Source: Adiantum capillus-veneris (lineage: Eukaryota > Streptophyta > Polypodiopsida > Polypodiales > Pteridaceae). From it: DNA of 64,000 nt. The position numbers and the translations under genes were made by a program. The stretch covers positions 72,485,872 through 72,549,871 of the forward strand of contig CM043953.1 of assembly GCA_014529385.2 (NCBI GenBank). The letters are read 5' to 3'. Below are positions 9,846-19,378 of this stretch, in pieces (positions within the stretch are counted from its first letter, which is position 1; each line of letters starts with the position of its first letter). The notes under the pieces are model-generated. The model searched no databases and was not told the DNA's origin. It saw only the letters and a list, made by a program, of their open reading frames with translations.

Positions 9846-12014
9846 TCATGTACCATCATAGAGCATCTTTTCCAAAGAGAGTGCTTCAGAGTCCTTGACA
9901 AGATCTTCATTGTTTGGCCCCTCAGAATTTTGGCTAGAGTTACACTCATGCTTCATGTAACAATACTTACATGAGATAGTTGCCTTTTGCTCTGGTAGAT
10001 CCTTTGGTAGAAGGCGACTCAAGTAAGGTTTCAAGCGATAGCCGTTTACCTTCCTGGAGTGCTCTTTACCATTCAAGTCCATAAGCTGATAGTAACTTGA
10101 ATTGAAAGCCTTCTTGACTATGTATGGCCCTTGCCATTCAGTTTCAAACTTGGCATCAAAACGATTATCGAGTCGATTGTCATACCTTAGCACCAGATCT
10201 CCTTCATTGATGCCTTTGTCCTTTAGTTTCTTGTCAAGCTTCTCCTTCGCCTGCGTAGCTTTCTTCTTGTAGCACTCGTATGCTGCTTCTCTTTTCCACT
10301 CAAGCTCAGCTAAGGTAAGAAGTCGATCCATCCATGCTTCTTGATCATCTTGTGCTGATTTGCCATGAAGTCGCATTGTTGGAATGTTTAGCTCAATTAG
10401 TTGTAAAGCCTCTTGACCATAGACCAAGTGAAATGGTGTGAACTCCGTGGCTTCCCTATGTGTGGTTCGATACGCCCACAAGGCACCATCCAAGAAGTCA
10501 TCCCACAACTTTGTCTTGTTTTTCACCATCTTTCTAATGATGCCTGCAATGACACCATTAGCTTTTTCTACCAAACCATTTGATTGGGGATAGTAGGGTG
10601 TACTGTGACGATGTAGAATGTGAAGTTCTTCACAGACTTCTGTGAGCAATCCCTTTCTAAACCCTGGACCATTATCAGAAACAATCTCCAAAGGTGTGCC
10701 AAATCTACAACAAATGTGAGTGTAGACGAATTTGCTCACTGTTTTCTCATTTACCTTTGCCACACTCTGTGCTTCCACCCACCTAGTCATATAGTCTACA
10801 GCCACTAGGATGTAGAGTTTACCATTTTTTGTCCTAGGCAGAGGACCCATAGCATCAATGCCCCACTTTTCAAAGGGTCCATTTGCAAGCACTATTTGCC
10901 TCGGGCCATGCACCAACCTTCTATTTCCATTTATCTGACAATTGTGACAACTTTTACACCAATGTTGGACATCCACATGCAGACTTGGCCAAACATACCC
11001 CGCAAGCAAAATCTTCTTCACAGTTGATTCTTGGGCAAAATGACCACCACATGACTCTTCATGCAAACCTTTTAGAATGGATGGAATTTCCTCGATAGTT
11101 GGTACTCTTCTGCACACTTGATCCTTCCCTCTTTGATAGAGGGAGCCTTCTAGGAAGAGATATGCGCTTGCCTTCTTCATGAGTCTCCTCTTCTGAGCTT
11201 TTGTGAAGTCTGGTGGAAACTCACCCTCCAAAATGTAGCCAATGATGGGAGCCAATGACTCCAATCCCTGGTACCTCGGTTGCTTCACAGCAGCCGCCAC
11301 CATGATGACCTGCACTTCTTTATTTACACATGCAACGGCTTGTTGTGCAAGTAAATCAGCATCCTCATTTTGTTTCCTAGGAATATGATATAATTGCACC
11401 TCCTCAAATTGATTAAATAGCCTACGAATGGCATGAAATTTTGTCCTTAAGCTTTCATTCTTGCATGCCCAAATGCCTAAAATCTGTTTAACAATGAGAA
11501 GTGCATCTCCTTTTACCATGAGACGCTGTATCCCTTGGCCAATGCACATCTTCAAACCATGAAGTAGAGTGTCATATTCTGCTTCATTGTTGCTAGCTGA
11601 ACTTGGTAGATTGAACTTCTCTTTCATGACCACCTCTCCACTTGGGTTGAGCAACACTAGCCCTCCCCCTGCTTTTCCTGTGGCTCGACGAAAAGCTCCA
11701 TCAAAGAACAAGGTAAAAGCATTAGGAATACTTTTTGGTGGTGGTAATGGTAGGGTCTTTACTTCAGGCACCTTAATCTCCTTTTCATGCACCCTATAAG
11801 TGAGAATCCCTGCCAATTGTGCACGCACACTATCTTCTACCTTGAAAGAGTATTGAAACTCTTGCAACTCCATAATCCACTTTGAGATCCTAGTACTAAG
11901 ATTCATTTGAGATGACACCCAAGGGAACAAATTCTCTGCAGTGAGAATTACAAAAGGTTTTGGTAGCAGGTAGGATCTAAACTTTCTCACCGCAAACATG
12001 AGAGAAATCATCAT
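9846..12014 (-). CDS. Pol, second part: RNase H end, archaeal-type RNase H, integrase
   Basis: 722 residues, in the same frame as the upstream ORF and separated from it by one TAA and one sense codon. The ATG used as start is therefore probably incidental. Residues 1-75 are the end of the RT-linked RNase H (FAVRKFRSYLL). Residues 100-225 are a second RNase H (FFDGAF with Asp105, SNNEAEY, VKGD with Asp170, NEDADLLAQQA). Integrase follows: zinc finger with His318, His325 and CKSCHNC at 353-359, then catalytic Asp387, Asp447 and Glu483 in DD35E spacing. The C-terminal domain has EGDLVLRYDNRL and WQGPYIV. No chromodomain follows. All catalytic residues looked for are present. Confidence 0.93.
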   Translation of the reverse strand: MMISLMFAVRKFRSYLLPKPFVILTAENLFPWVSSQMNLSTRISKWIMELQEFQYSFKVEDSVRAQLAGILTYRVHEKEIKVPEVKTLPLPPPKSIPNAFTLFFDGAFRRATGKAGGGLVLLNPSGEVVMKEKFNLPSSASNNEAEYDTLLHGLKMCIGQGIQRLMVKGDALLIVKQILGIWACKNESLRTKFHAIRRLFNQFEEVQLYHIPRKQNEDADLLAQQAVACVNKEVQVIMVAAAVKQPRYQGLESLAPIIGYILEGEFPPDFTKAQKRRLMKKASAYLFLEGSLYQRGKDQVCRRVPTIEEIPSILKGLHEESCGGHFAQESTVKKILLAGYVWPSLHVDVQHWCKSCHNCQINGNRRLVHGPRQIVLANGPFEKWGIDAMGPLPRTKNGKLYILVAVDYMTRWVEAQSVAKVNEKTVSKFVYTHICCRFGTPLEIVSDNGPGFRKGLLTEVCEELHILHRHSTPYYPQSNGLVEKANGVIAGIIRKMVKNKTKLWDDFLDGALWAYRTTHREATEFTPFHLVYGQEALQLIELNIPTMRLHGKSAQDDQEAWMDRLLTLAELEWKREAAYECYKKKATQAKEKLDKKLKDKGINEGDLVLRYDNRLDNRFDAKFETEWQGPYIVKKAFNSSYYQLMDLNGKEHSRKVNGYRLKPYLSRLLPKDLPEQKATISCKYCYMKHECNSSQNSEGPNNEDLVKDSEALSLEKMLYDGT

Positions 12015-12017
12015 GAG

Positions 12018-15000
12018 TTACGCTTCTGTGTAGTCTCTCTCCAAAGCATTCATGACCCTACTAGCAAAGTAGATGGGTCGCATCCTTGTGCTGTGGGGAT
12101 CTTGTTGTAGCAACACAGCACCAATTGTTTCCCTTCCAACACTAGAGCTAACAAAGAATGTGTACTCCCAACAAGGAGGCATGAGTGTTGGTAGCTCTGA
12201 CAAAATGACTTTAATGTTACAAAAATACTCTTCAAGATCATCAGACCATGCAAATTCTACTTGTTGTGTCAACTTTTGCAAAGGATGAAGCAACTCCGAA
12301 GCTAAGTGAATAAAGCGTGACATATACTTCACTTTTTGAATGAATGATATGACCTCTTTGAGATTCTTGGGTGAGGGGAGCTCAATAAGAGCCTTTGCCT
12401 TTGAAGGATCCACCTCAATGCCTTTATAGGAAACCTTGTGACCAAGCAAGATCACTTCATCCTCAGCTATGTGACACTTGTCGGGGTTGAGTTGACCTCC
12501 CATGTCATAGAGCTTCTTTAAACCTTCTTCTACCCTTTGTAGATGCAATGATTTTGAGCTATAAATGCAAAAATCATCAATAAAAACCCTAATGGACTTT
12601 CCAAAGAATGCTTGAAACACCATATTCATGAAACGTTGGAATGTTGCAGGAGCATTTGTCAGACCAAATGGCATGACTCTAAAAGCATAACAACCCCAAG
12701 GAGTGATAAAGGTTGTTTTCAATTGATCCTCCAGTGCAATCCCTATTTGAAAGTAACCTGAGTAACCATCGCACACAGTGTACTTCTCATGACCAGCTAC
12801 CTCATTTAGTATCTCATCCTGGAATGGGAGGGGAAAGTGATCTCTCTTTGTTGCCTCATTGAGGGGACGGTAATCCACACACACCCTCCACTTGCCGTTC
12901 TTCTTAGGAGTGACAACAACAGGAGAGACCCACTCTGAATTCTCCACTGGATAAATGAACCCTGCTGCTAGAAGCTTTCTTACCTCCTTGAGTAAAGCCT
13001 GCTCCTTGATGACTCCTAGCCTTCGTAGCTTCTGAGCCTTAGGTGTGGCCTCTGGCTTCAACTCAATTTTGTGTTGAACAGCATCTACTCCACGCACATC
13101 GGTGTAGTCTTTAGCAAAAAGCCTAGGAAACTTCCTTAGCACACATTTGAACTCCTCTCTTTCATCCTTTGTAAGTGTTGTTGATAGCATACCTTCCAGC
13201 ATCCCTTCATCTTGAACACCTTCGTTCTCTTGAGGACCTACCTCCTCCAAGCCTTGACAAGAGGTCTCTTGGTTTCTTGGCTTAAACCTTACCCCCATGA
13301 CTTCGATGGAAGACTCCTCTTCAGTAATGCTGCCGCTACTTTCTTCTTCTGAAGTGCTATCGGTCCAACCTTCTTCCGTCTCACTTTGAGATGATTCTTC
13401 ATGGAGCTCCTCTTGGCGTTGCTCCTTCATGTCAAAGACAACCTTCTTATGATTGTCATTCCTGCAAATTAATTTCCCACTCTCCCAATCCTGCAAAGCT
13501 CGCATTTTCATTAGCCATGGTCTTTCTAGGATAAATGGATAACCACTTCCCTTGGTCGACATAACATAAAAATCCACCGCTTTCTTAATGCCAAAGGCCT
13601 CTACAAAGACATTATTACAAATGCCTACACACCTAGCCTTGCTATTGTTTGCCATCTTGACTTTGATTTCAGGTGTCTCCTGGATGTGCATGCCTAGTCT
13701 TTGCATGAGTCCCTCTGTCATGATGCAAATTTGTGCACCCCCATCCACTAGACCTTTCCTAACCAATCTTCCTTTGATATAACAGTCTAGCACCGGTGTA
13801 ATGTCCTCATTCATTTCAGCTTGTGCAATTTTTACAACAGGCACACTCTCTTTTACCTTTCTCCTAGTGCTAACTGCCCTTGTTAAATCCCTCCTAACTT
13901 GTGGACATAATGCAAGAAATTGAGGCCATGAAATATCAGGACCCTTGCCTCTCATGTCTTCCAACAAGTTGTACGGAGCCATACCATGTCCAAGAGGGAA
14001 GTCTTGGAGGTTGATACGACGTCGAGTCCTCTTGGTTTCCTTGGTTTCCTTTGCCTTCTTGCCTTGTCCATGGTCACTCTGTGATGTGACTCCTTCTTTC
14101 TCTTTACCTTTTCCTCGGCCACGCTTAATTCCATTGGCTTCCATGTCAACCTCGTTTGAATTTGTCACCTCTACCACATGCACATTTGGATCTGGCAAAG
14201 GTGGAACCTCTACCCCTTGTGGAGGTGGTCTTGGTCCATTTGGCCTTTGTAGAAGCCTTGGTTGTTGACCAGTTCCTTCACCTGCATTCATCACTGGGTA
14301 ATTCAAGTTAGGTCTCCCTGGCTCCCCACGGGGCCAAGGACAATTATACATCCCATGTCCAGACTCTCCGCAATTCCAACATTGCAAGACTCTCCTAGGT
14401 CGTGGATCTCGCTCTTCAGACTTCTTTGCTTGTCCCTTTGGACCTACAGCTTGTGCAAGGTGAATTGACAGGCTGCTTAAAGATTCGTTTAACTTCTCAA
14501 TTACTTCCGCCGTTACCTCAAGAAGCTCCCTCGATGTTGATGCTTGTGACTTACCTTTGGGTCTAAGACCTTCTATTGGAACCTCTCCCCTTAAGCACTT
14601 GAGTTTCCTATACTTCTCAGCAGCCCTAGTTTCAACTGCATCAAAAGTAGCAGGTGCACCTGCCTCAACTTTTACCTTAAGGTCAGGAAAGAGTCCGGCT
14701 ATGAACCTCTCCTTCTTTAAAAATTCTGCACCATCACCAGGGTTAGCAACATTTCGTATCCATAGAGCCCAAAGACGTAGAAAATCTTGCTTGTACAAGT
14801 AGTAGTCATCTAAGTCTTTTTGCTTATGAGAAACAATGTCTTGCCATAGTTTTTGAGTGTTTTGGGGATCAAAGAAGTATCTCTTAAAACGATTCAAAAC
14901 TTCTGTGTAATTCCCCTTAACTTCCTCAGGCAAAGAGTCAAACCAAGTACTAGCATCTTTCCTAAGGACCACCTCAAACATTTCTACAGGTTCTTGATCG

Positions 15001-15116
15001 GTTACTATCCTCTTGATACGGCAAGACATCTTGAAATTTGCTAAAAATAATTCTGCATCCTCTCCAGGCTCTCCAAAGAAAAGAGGATATCCAGACATTT
15101 GGCGTTGGTTCTCCAT
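12018..15116 (-). CDS. Gag-protease-reverse transcriptase polyprotein, first part
   Basis: 1,032 residues from ATG at 15116 to TAA at 12018. Residues 20-175 are the gag domain (WFDSLPEEVKGNY, ERFIAGLFPDL). A CCHC zinc knuckle spans Cys246-Cys259 (CWNCGESGHGMYNC). A basic linker follows. The protease has LVDGGAQICIM with Asp458; DGG in place of D(S/T)G also occurs in other plant retropepsin-like domains. RT runs from about 690: WRVCVDYRPLN, Asp783 in VCDGYSG, and FIDDF at 845-849. RNase H starts at about 980. The frame is cut by TAA within RNase H (LERDYTEA, stop) and continues at once in the next ORF. Family members have a glutamate-rich consensus here, so a point mutation is the likely cause. 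Confidence 0.94.
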   Translation of the reverse strand: MENQRQMSGYPLFFGEPGEDAELFLANFKMSCRIKRIVTDQEPVEMFEVVLRKDASTWFDSLPEEVKGNYTEVLNRFKRYFFDPQNTQKLWQDIVSHKQKDLDDYYLYKQDFLRLWALWIRNVANPGDGAEFLKKERFIAGLFPDLKVKVEAGAPATFDAVETRAAEKYRKLKCLRGEVPIEGLRPKGKSQASTSRELLEVTAEVIEKLNESLSSLSIHLAQAVGPKGQAKKSEERDPRPRRVLQCWNCGESGHGMYNCPWPRGEPGRPNLNYPVMNAGEGTGQQPRLLQRPNGPRPPPQGVEVPPLPDPNVHVVEVTNSNEVDMEANGIKRGRGKGKEKEGVTSQSDHGQGKKAKETKETKRTRRRINLQDFPLGHGMAPYNLLEDMRGKGPDISWPQFLALCPQVRRDLTRAVSTRRKVKESVPVVKIAQAEMNEDITPVLDCYIKGRLVRKGLVDGGAQICIMTEGLMQRLGMHIQETPEIKVKMANNSKARCVGICNNVFVEAFGIKKAVDFYVMSTKGSGYPFILERPWLMKMRALQDWESGKLICRNDNHKKVVFDMKEQRQEELHEESSQSETEEGWTDSTSEEESSGSITEEESSIEVMGVRFKPRNQETSCQGLEEVGPQENEGVQDEGMLEGMLSTTLTKDEREEFKCVLRKFPRLFAKDYTDVRGVDAVQHKIELKPEATPKAQKLRRLGVIKEQALLKEVRKLLAAGFIYPVENSEWVSPVVVTPKKNGKWRVCVDYRPLNEATKRDHFPLPFQDEILNEVAGHEKYTVCDGYSGYFQIGIALEDQLKTTFITPWGCYAFRVMPFGLTNAPATFQRFMNMVFQAFFGKSIRVFIDDFCIYSSKSLHLQRVEEGLKKLYDMGGQLNPDKCHIAEDEVILLGHKVSYKGIEVDPSKAKALIELPSPKNLKEVISFIQKVKYMSRFIHLASELLHPLQKLTQQVEFAWSDDLEEYFCNIKVILSELPTLMPPCWEYTFFVSSSVGRETIGAVLLQQDPHSTRMRPIYFASRVMNALERDYTEA

Positions 15117-15249
15117 TATTATGAAAGATTACAACACGAGTTACAATAAGGGATACAATAGAGATTTAGAACCACTCGCCTGCAAATGAAGAAGTGAGAA
15201 AATACCACTCTAGGTTTTCTTCTTCAGCTATCCAAGCTTCAATAAGGTC

Positions 15250-15624
15250 TCAATTTGTTTGATCAAAACAAAAGGGTAGACTATTGATGAGCTCTAAGAA
15301 GGGTTGAAATTCTTCAAAGCTAAGGCGATAAACAGAAATCTCTAGAACTTCATTTTCTGGATCCAAAAGAGCAACCACGTCCCAAGTGATAAATTGTACT
15401 TGCTCTACAATTCCCAATGCACAAGCGGTTTGTATAAAAACTAGATCTTCATGCTCGTCGAAGGCCGTGAGAAAGTAGCAATTGACTAGGAGCTCCTTTC
15501 CTTCGAGTTCCACACAGTCGGAGTGAGGCAACCTTCTCACAATTTCATAAAGAACATCCTCATCAAGTCCAATCAAGTTTGCAAGATTTAAAGACTCCAC
15601 TTGTGCTACAAAATTCCTGGACAA
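15250..15624 (-). CDS. Extra ORF B1 of the Tat-like element, unknown function
   Basis: 124 residues, not recognised as any standard retrotransposon protein. It lies 134 bp upstream of gag on the same strand. It aligns with the neighbouring ORF at 15671-16144 through EIVRRLPHSD, FIQTACALGIVEQVQF, YRLSFEEFQPF and INSLPFCF, so the two are diverged tandem duplicates. The N-terminal stretch IGLDEDVLYEIVRRLP resembles the leucine/proline pattern of an F-box; this is a weak inference. It is acidic, with no membrane segment. Alternatives are a capsid-like accessory protein or a captured host gene fragment. Confidence 0.6.
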   Translation of the reverse strand: MSRNFVAQVESLNLANLIGLDEDVLYEIVRRLPHSDCVELEGKELLVNCYFLTAFDEHEDLVFIQTACALGIVEQVQFITWDVVALLDPENEVLEISVYRLSFEEFQPFLELINSLPFCFDQTN

Positions 15625-15670
15625 AAACTCCTTAGGATTATGGTTAAATCATTCAAAAGCATAAAGAGAT

Positions 15671-16144
15671 TTACAATGTCTCTATGAACAAAGTGTCATA
15701 GAAAGTAGAGAAGGATGAGAATTTATACAAATTTGCAATCTTCTCTATGCTCTCTTTATTAAGACAAGCTCTGAATAGCTCCCTATCTCCTTTGTTGAAA
15801 GCGAAAGGAAGACTATTAATAAGACGCAAATGAGGGAAAAATTCACCAAATGTGAGTCTATGAAGCATGAACTCTGGCCGCAAGTTTCCTGAAGAGTCTT
15901 CCTCAATGGTGAAATGCACTCGGCAAACGCCAAATTTCACTCTATTTACCAATCTTAGGGCACACACTAGTTGGATGAATGCGCGGTCTTCCTTAGTGCC
16001 CAACAACAAGAGGAAAATGGAATCCACGCGTAGGACCTTCCGTCTTAACTTCACCACCCTCTTGTTATGAGGGAGACGCCTTACTGCTTGCTCCTGCAAC
16101 TCAATTGGTAATAGAGCTAGATCTCTAAGGAGGCTGTACTTCAT
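15671..16144 (-). CDS. Extra ORF B2 of the Tat-like element, paralogue of B1
   Basis: About 157 residues from ATG at 16144 (MKYSLLRDLALLPIELQEQ); the same frame is open further upstream to 16300. It is paralogous to the ORF at 15250-15624: AVRRLPHNK, FIQLVCALRLVNRVKF, HRLTFGEFFPH and INSLPFAF align in order. LLPIELQEQAVRRLPH fits an F-box-like start (LPxEL..xxxxRLP) better than its sister does, but the rest of an F-box cannot be confirmed by eye. The C-terminal tail (about 35 residues) has no counterpart in B1. It is closely followed by B1 and then gag on the same strand. Confidence 0.6.
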   Translation of the reverse strand: MKYSLLRDLALLPIELQEQAVRRLPHNKRVVKLRRKVLRVDSIFLLLLGTKEDRAFIQLVCALRLVNRVKFGVCRVHFTIEEDSSGNLRPEFMLHRLTFGEFFPHLRLINSLPFAFNKGDRELFRACLNKESIEKIANLYKFSSFSTFYDTLFIETL

Positions 16145-16151
16145 TTTAAAA

Positions 16152-16364
16152 TTAAATGAACACATGTACATCAAAAGAAGTGTGGTAGTTGATGAGAGGT
16201 AGAATGAGAGGGTTTGGTGATGCAAGAATTTCTCCTGCTCTTTGGGCACCAAACATGAACACCATTCGTTGTTGAAAATGGATCTTTCTACTAATTGCAA
16301 CGTTTATTCTAATGTGTGGAGTAAAACGAAAGGGAAAAACCTCTATTCTTGGGCCATTATCCAT
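16152..16364 (-). CDS. Extra small ORF A2, paralogue of A1
   Basis: 70 residues, unidentified. Its second half (ASPNPLILPLINYHTSFDV) aligns with the ORF at 16386-16598 (ASVNPFILPLIRYDLSLDV). It ends 8 bp before the ATG of B2 and may be a leader ORF or an unspliced upstream exon. Whether it is translated is unknown. Confidence 0.4.
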   Translation of the reverse strand: MDNGPRIEVFPFRFTPHIRINVAISRKIHFQQRMVFMFGAQRAGEILASPNPLILPLINYHTSFDVHVFI

Positions 16365-16385
16365 GGCCTATGCATGTCCTAATGC

Positions 16386-16598
16386 TTAAAACAAAACAAA
16401 AATACAGACGTCCAAACTAAGGTCATACCTAATGAGAGGCAAAATAAAAGGATTTACTGAAGCGTTTATCGCGGCCAACCTAAGAGGACCTAAAATTCTA
16501 CGAATGACACGTTGAAATTGCAACTTAGTACTAACAATTATGTGTACCTTTTGCCTTGCAATGGGAATGAAGGGATCATACAAATCTTCGTGATTCAT
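16386..16598 (-). CDS. Extra small ORF A1 next to the primer-binding site
   Basis: 70 residues, unidentified, starting about 55 bp inside the primer-binding site. It shares the ASxNPxILPLIxY block with the next ORF. The order A1, A2, B2, B1 suggests two separate tandem duplications. Confidence 0.4.
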   Translation of the reverse strand: MNHEDLYDPFIPIARQKVHIIVSTKLQFQRVIRRILGPLRLAAINASVNPFILPLIRYDLSLDVCIFVLF

Positions 16599-16654
16599 GC
16601 AAACTACTTGACTATGCTAAAGGTTGATTCTACACAAAAATACACAAGCCGTCC

Positions 16655-16669
16655 TCCGTGGGGGCACCA
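16655..16669 (-). other. Primer-binding site of the Tat-like element
   Basis: On the minus strand TGGTGCCCCCACGGA begins three bases after the 5' LTR. It starts with TGG as required to pair with a tRNA 3' CCA, but it is not the common initiator-methionine type. I do not assign the tRNA. Confidence 0.7.
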
Positions 16670-16934
16670 ATTTGAGGCGGTCCGGGGCGGGCAACAAGAA
16701 GAGTGGCCTCTAGACACCCTTCAAGGCTCCCGTGCTGCTCAATGGGGCTGGGGCACAACACAACACAAACCAAAACAACAAACCCACAGCCAAATCCCAA
16801 CTACACAAGGGGCACCACCTAGTTTAAGAGCGAACTAGGACGCAAAAGAGGAGAATCGTTAGAGCAACCCACAAACAAGCAAGGAATTTACACTAACCCT
16901 AACACCAATGGAACACTCTTACACACTAAAACAC

Positions 16935-16938
<4 letters not shown>

Positions 16939-16988
<50 letters not shown>
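16939..16988. repeat. (GA)n microsatellite in the 5' LTR
   Basis: About 50 bp of GA repeats, in the transcribed part of the LTR. Confidence 0.95.
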
Positions 16989-16991
<3 letters not shown>

Positions 16992-17649
16992 TGCTCGGAC
17001 TGCTTTGAAACGTATCGGCAATGATCAAGCAAACACAACTATATATTTAAGAAAAAGAGAGAAAGGGGGAGGGGGTGCTTGTTGCATTAATACCTTCTTA
17101 CAAATCTGTCATGACAAATCAAAGTGAGATTAGTATTTGTTCAACATAGCTTGCGTAAATTTCACCATAACACATCACAAAAAAAAGCCACCCCAATCAC
17201 TGTCTTAAAGCCAGGGGAGTCCTCTCCACCCTGTCGCCCTCTTACAGTATGTGGGATTTATGGCTAGATTGATGACAACACCAGAGACAAGCTATCAAGA
17301 ACTTAACAAAAAACACCAAGACACTTACGCATCATTGTTGTCCATTACTTCACGTTGGAAGGGAGACAAAGTATCCAAGCTTAGTCCAAATCCACCCTCC
17401 TTGATTCAGCAAATGTTGGGCTTACACTAGTAGGAGAAATGATAGATTTCCTACTCTCAATTGAATGATCACTCTCTCTCTTACAATGGCATAGAGTTCC
17501 CTTGCTAATCCCCTATTACAACACATGCACATGCATAAGACAATGAGCTTCCACTCAAGAGCTCCTTCTAGAGAGGTTGAGCTTGGCTTCTCAAGCTATA
17601 GCATAGTGCTCTTGCTTATGGCTCCCCCTTTTGTGCTAGCTACATCCTT

Positions 17650-17658
17650 CTTTTATAG
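17650..17658 (-). promoter_or_regulatory. TATA box of the 5' LTR promoter
   Basis: CTATAAAAG on the minus strand, about 980 bp before the LTR end. It is the best candidate core promoter for the element's transcript. Confidence 0.5.
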
Positions 17659-19374
17659 CAATTTTGAAGGCTAGGGTTACTCCTCTAACCATGGTTGGGT
17701 TAGATTTTCAGCAATTTATCTATTTTCTTTTGCTTGGAATTATCAAGAAGTTGGTGGGGAAAGAGAGAGGAGAGAAATGGAGGTGATAGGACTTTTCATA
17801 GTGGATTAGTGTTAGTAGAGTTAATATTAATTTACAAATGGAATTGGATATTTACAATGGGAGTATCCATGTAGGATACAAATAAGGAAGAAAAACTCTT
17901 AAGAGGTAAGAAAAGGTGGATTTCTTACAAGGTTGATGCTCCAAGTGTCTTGAGTAGGGCCAATTTTGACGCTTGTTGACGGTCCACTAGCTTTGACGGT
18001 ACATTTTTTCTCCACTCTTGACCTTCCTTGAGAGACAAGGTAATTGAAGCTGAGTAATCAACCCCCATGATGCTGTCTTTTAAGAGAAGAGGCTGAATTT
18101 TGTGGTTTTTTTATAGATATGGGTAATTTGGAAGAGGAAAAATGAGACTAGGTGGTCAATTTTGGAATGGAATTGTGTGTGGGAGGTATGAGTTCACCAT
18201 GGTTTCTCTTATTCTTCAAGGTTGAGGAGAAGGTGAGTAGTGTGCAGAGAGGAGTGGTGAGAGAGATGGGGATGATGAGTGGAGAAGTGTGTGTGAAAGA
18301 GGAAAATGATAAAGTGGAAGAGAGAGTGTGGCTGCATAGCATGGGAAAACTGGGGTCCACTAAAAAAATCATAGCTCACAGCTCGTAGCTCAAAAAAATA
18401 TGAAAACATTTGAGGCAAAATTTCAGCCCACGAGCTACAACTTTTGTTTGTATCACCTTTTCAAATTCGAAGAGCAAGTGAACTTTAAAAATTCAGCAAA
18501 ACCGACCATTTTTTTCCACTGCAAAGGTCCTTGTGGGGTCCTTCTTTGGATGATTCTTTTGAATACCTCCAAGGGTGAGGCCTCCACAGTGCATGTATGC
18601 ATGCCACCTACCCTTGACCTTATTTGGTAGGTCTATAATTGAAGATATTGTTGAGATTAGGATATAAGTGAATAGTACAACTAAGAAAATCAAATATTGA
18701 GGGGTCTAAAAAATATGTACATGTCAAATATAAATAATATAAGTGGAAAAAATATAAAGGGGTCAAAAGAAATCTCTCTCATTATGAAGCTACCATAAAA
18801 AGATAAATATTTTTGGTGTTCTAATTTTTTAGAAAAAAAACAAAATAGATGTAGGAAGGGAAAAATCAAAATAGTGAAAAAATATACACATAAATAAAAC
18901 TAGTTTTTTTGGATTTTTGTTGGGGTGGAGTTACACCAAATATAAGAGAAGCTTACATGAAAATATTTCTATATGGAATAAAGAGTATGAAAAATGGTAA
19001 GAAAAAATTGTGGTAATGGTGAGGCAATGTACAAAGTATAAATAACACACACCTAGGTAGAAATATTTAAATAAATACCAAAATAATTATGAAAAAATCT
19101 TTTATTTAGGCCCTATATACAAAGAAATATTTACACACAAAGAGGCCATAATATACTTTATTTTTTTATTATTTTTATTTATTTTTTAATTTTTGGCTCA
19201 ACTAGCCCAATGACTAGCTAATTGAGGGTTTTTTAAGAAGATATGGGAAAAGTCCTGTGACTCACGCACGCCTATGTACAGTGAAATGGTAGGGATAGCC
19301 ACAATGTTTGGGTGATTTTGGTAGGGTGAGGTAACTCACTGTGGTAATTACAAAGAGCCGAAAAACGGCTATCA

Positions 19375-19378
19375 ATAG
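19375..19378. repeat. Target-site duplication, right copy
   Basis: ATAG, matching 7119-7122. Confidence 0.8.

Larger units (their letters stand above)
7123..19374 (-). mobile_element. Tat-like Ty3/gypsy LTR retrotransposon, nearly complete
   Basis: A 12.25-kb element with long terminal direct repeats, a target-site duplication, a primer-binding site, a polypurine tract and gag-pol on the minus strand. The order is gag, zinc knuckle, protease, RT, RNase H, a second archaeal-type RNase H, then integrase without a chromodomain. The second RNase H before integrase is the mark of the Tat branch of plant Ty3/gypsy elements. The two LTRs differ by about seventeen substitutions and a few indels by eye over 2.7 kb, so the insertion is recent. 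Between the primer-binding site and gag lies a 1.35-kb block with four extra ORFs, which is not standard. One stop codon breaks the polyprotein. Confidence 0.93.
16673..19374 (-). repeat. 5' LTR of the Tat-like element
   Basis: 2,702 bp, nearly identical to 7123-9817, with the same TGATAGCC start and GCCTCA end on the minus strand. A TATA box at 17650-17658 suggests U3 spans roughly 19374-17625 and R-U5 the remaining 950 bp. The (GA)n tract at 16939-16988 differs in length from the one in the other LTR. Confidence 0.95.

Noticed and set aside
12015-12020. Programmed stop-codon readthrough between two pol ORFs
   Set aside because: The stop is in the middle of the RNase H domain instead of the gag-pol border, so a point mutation is the simpler explanation.
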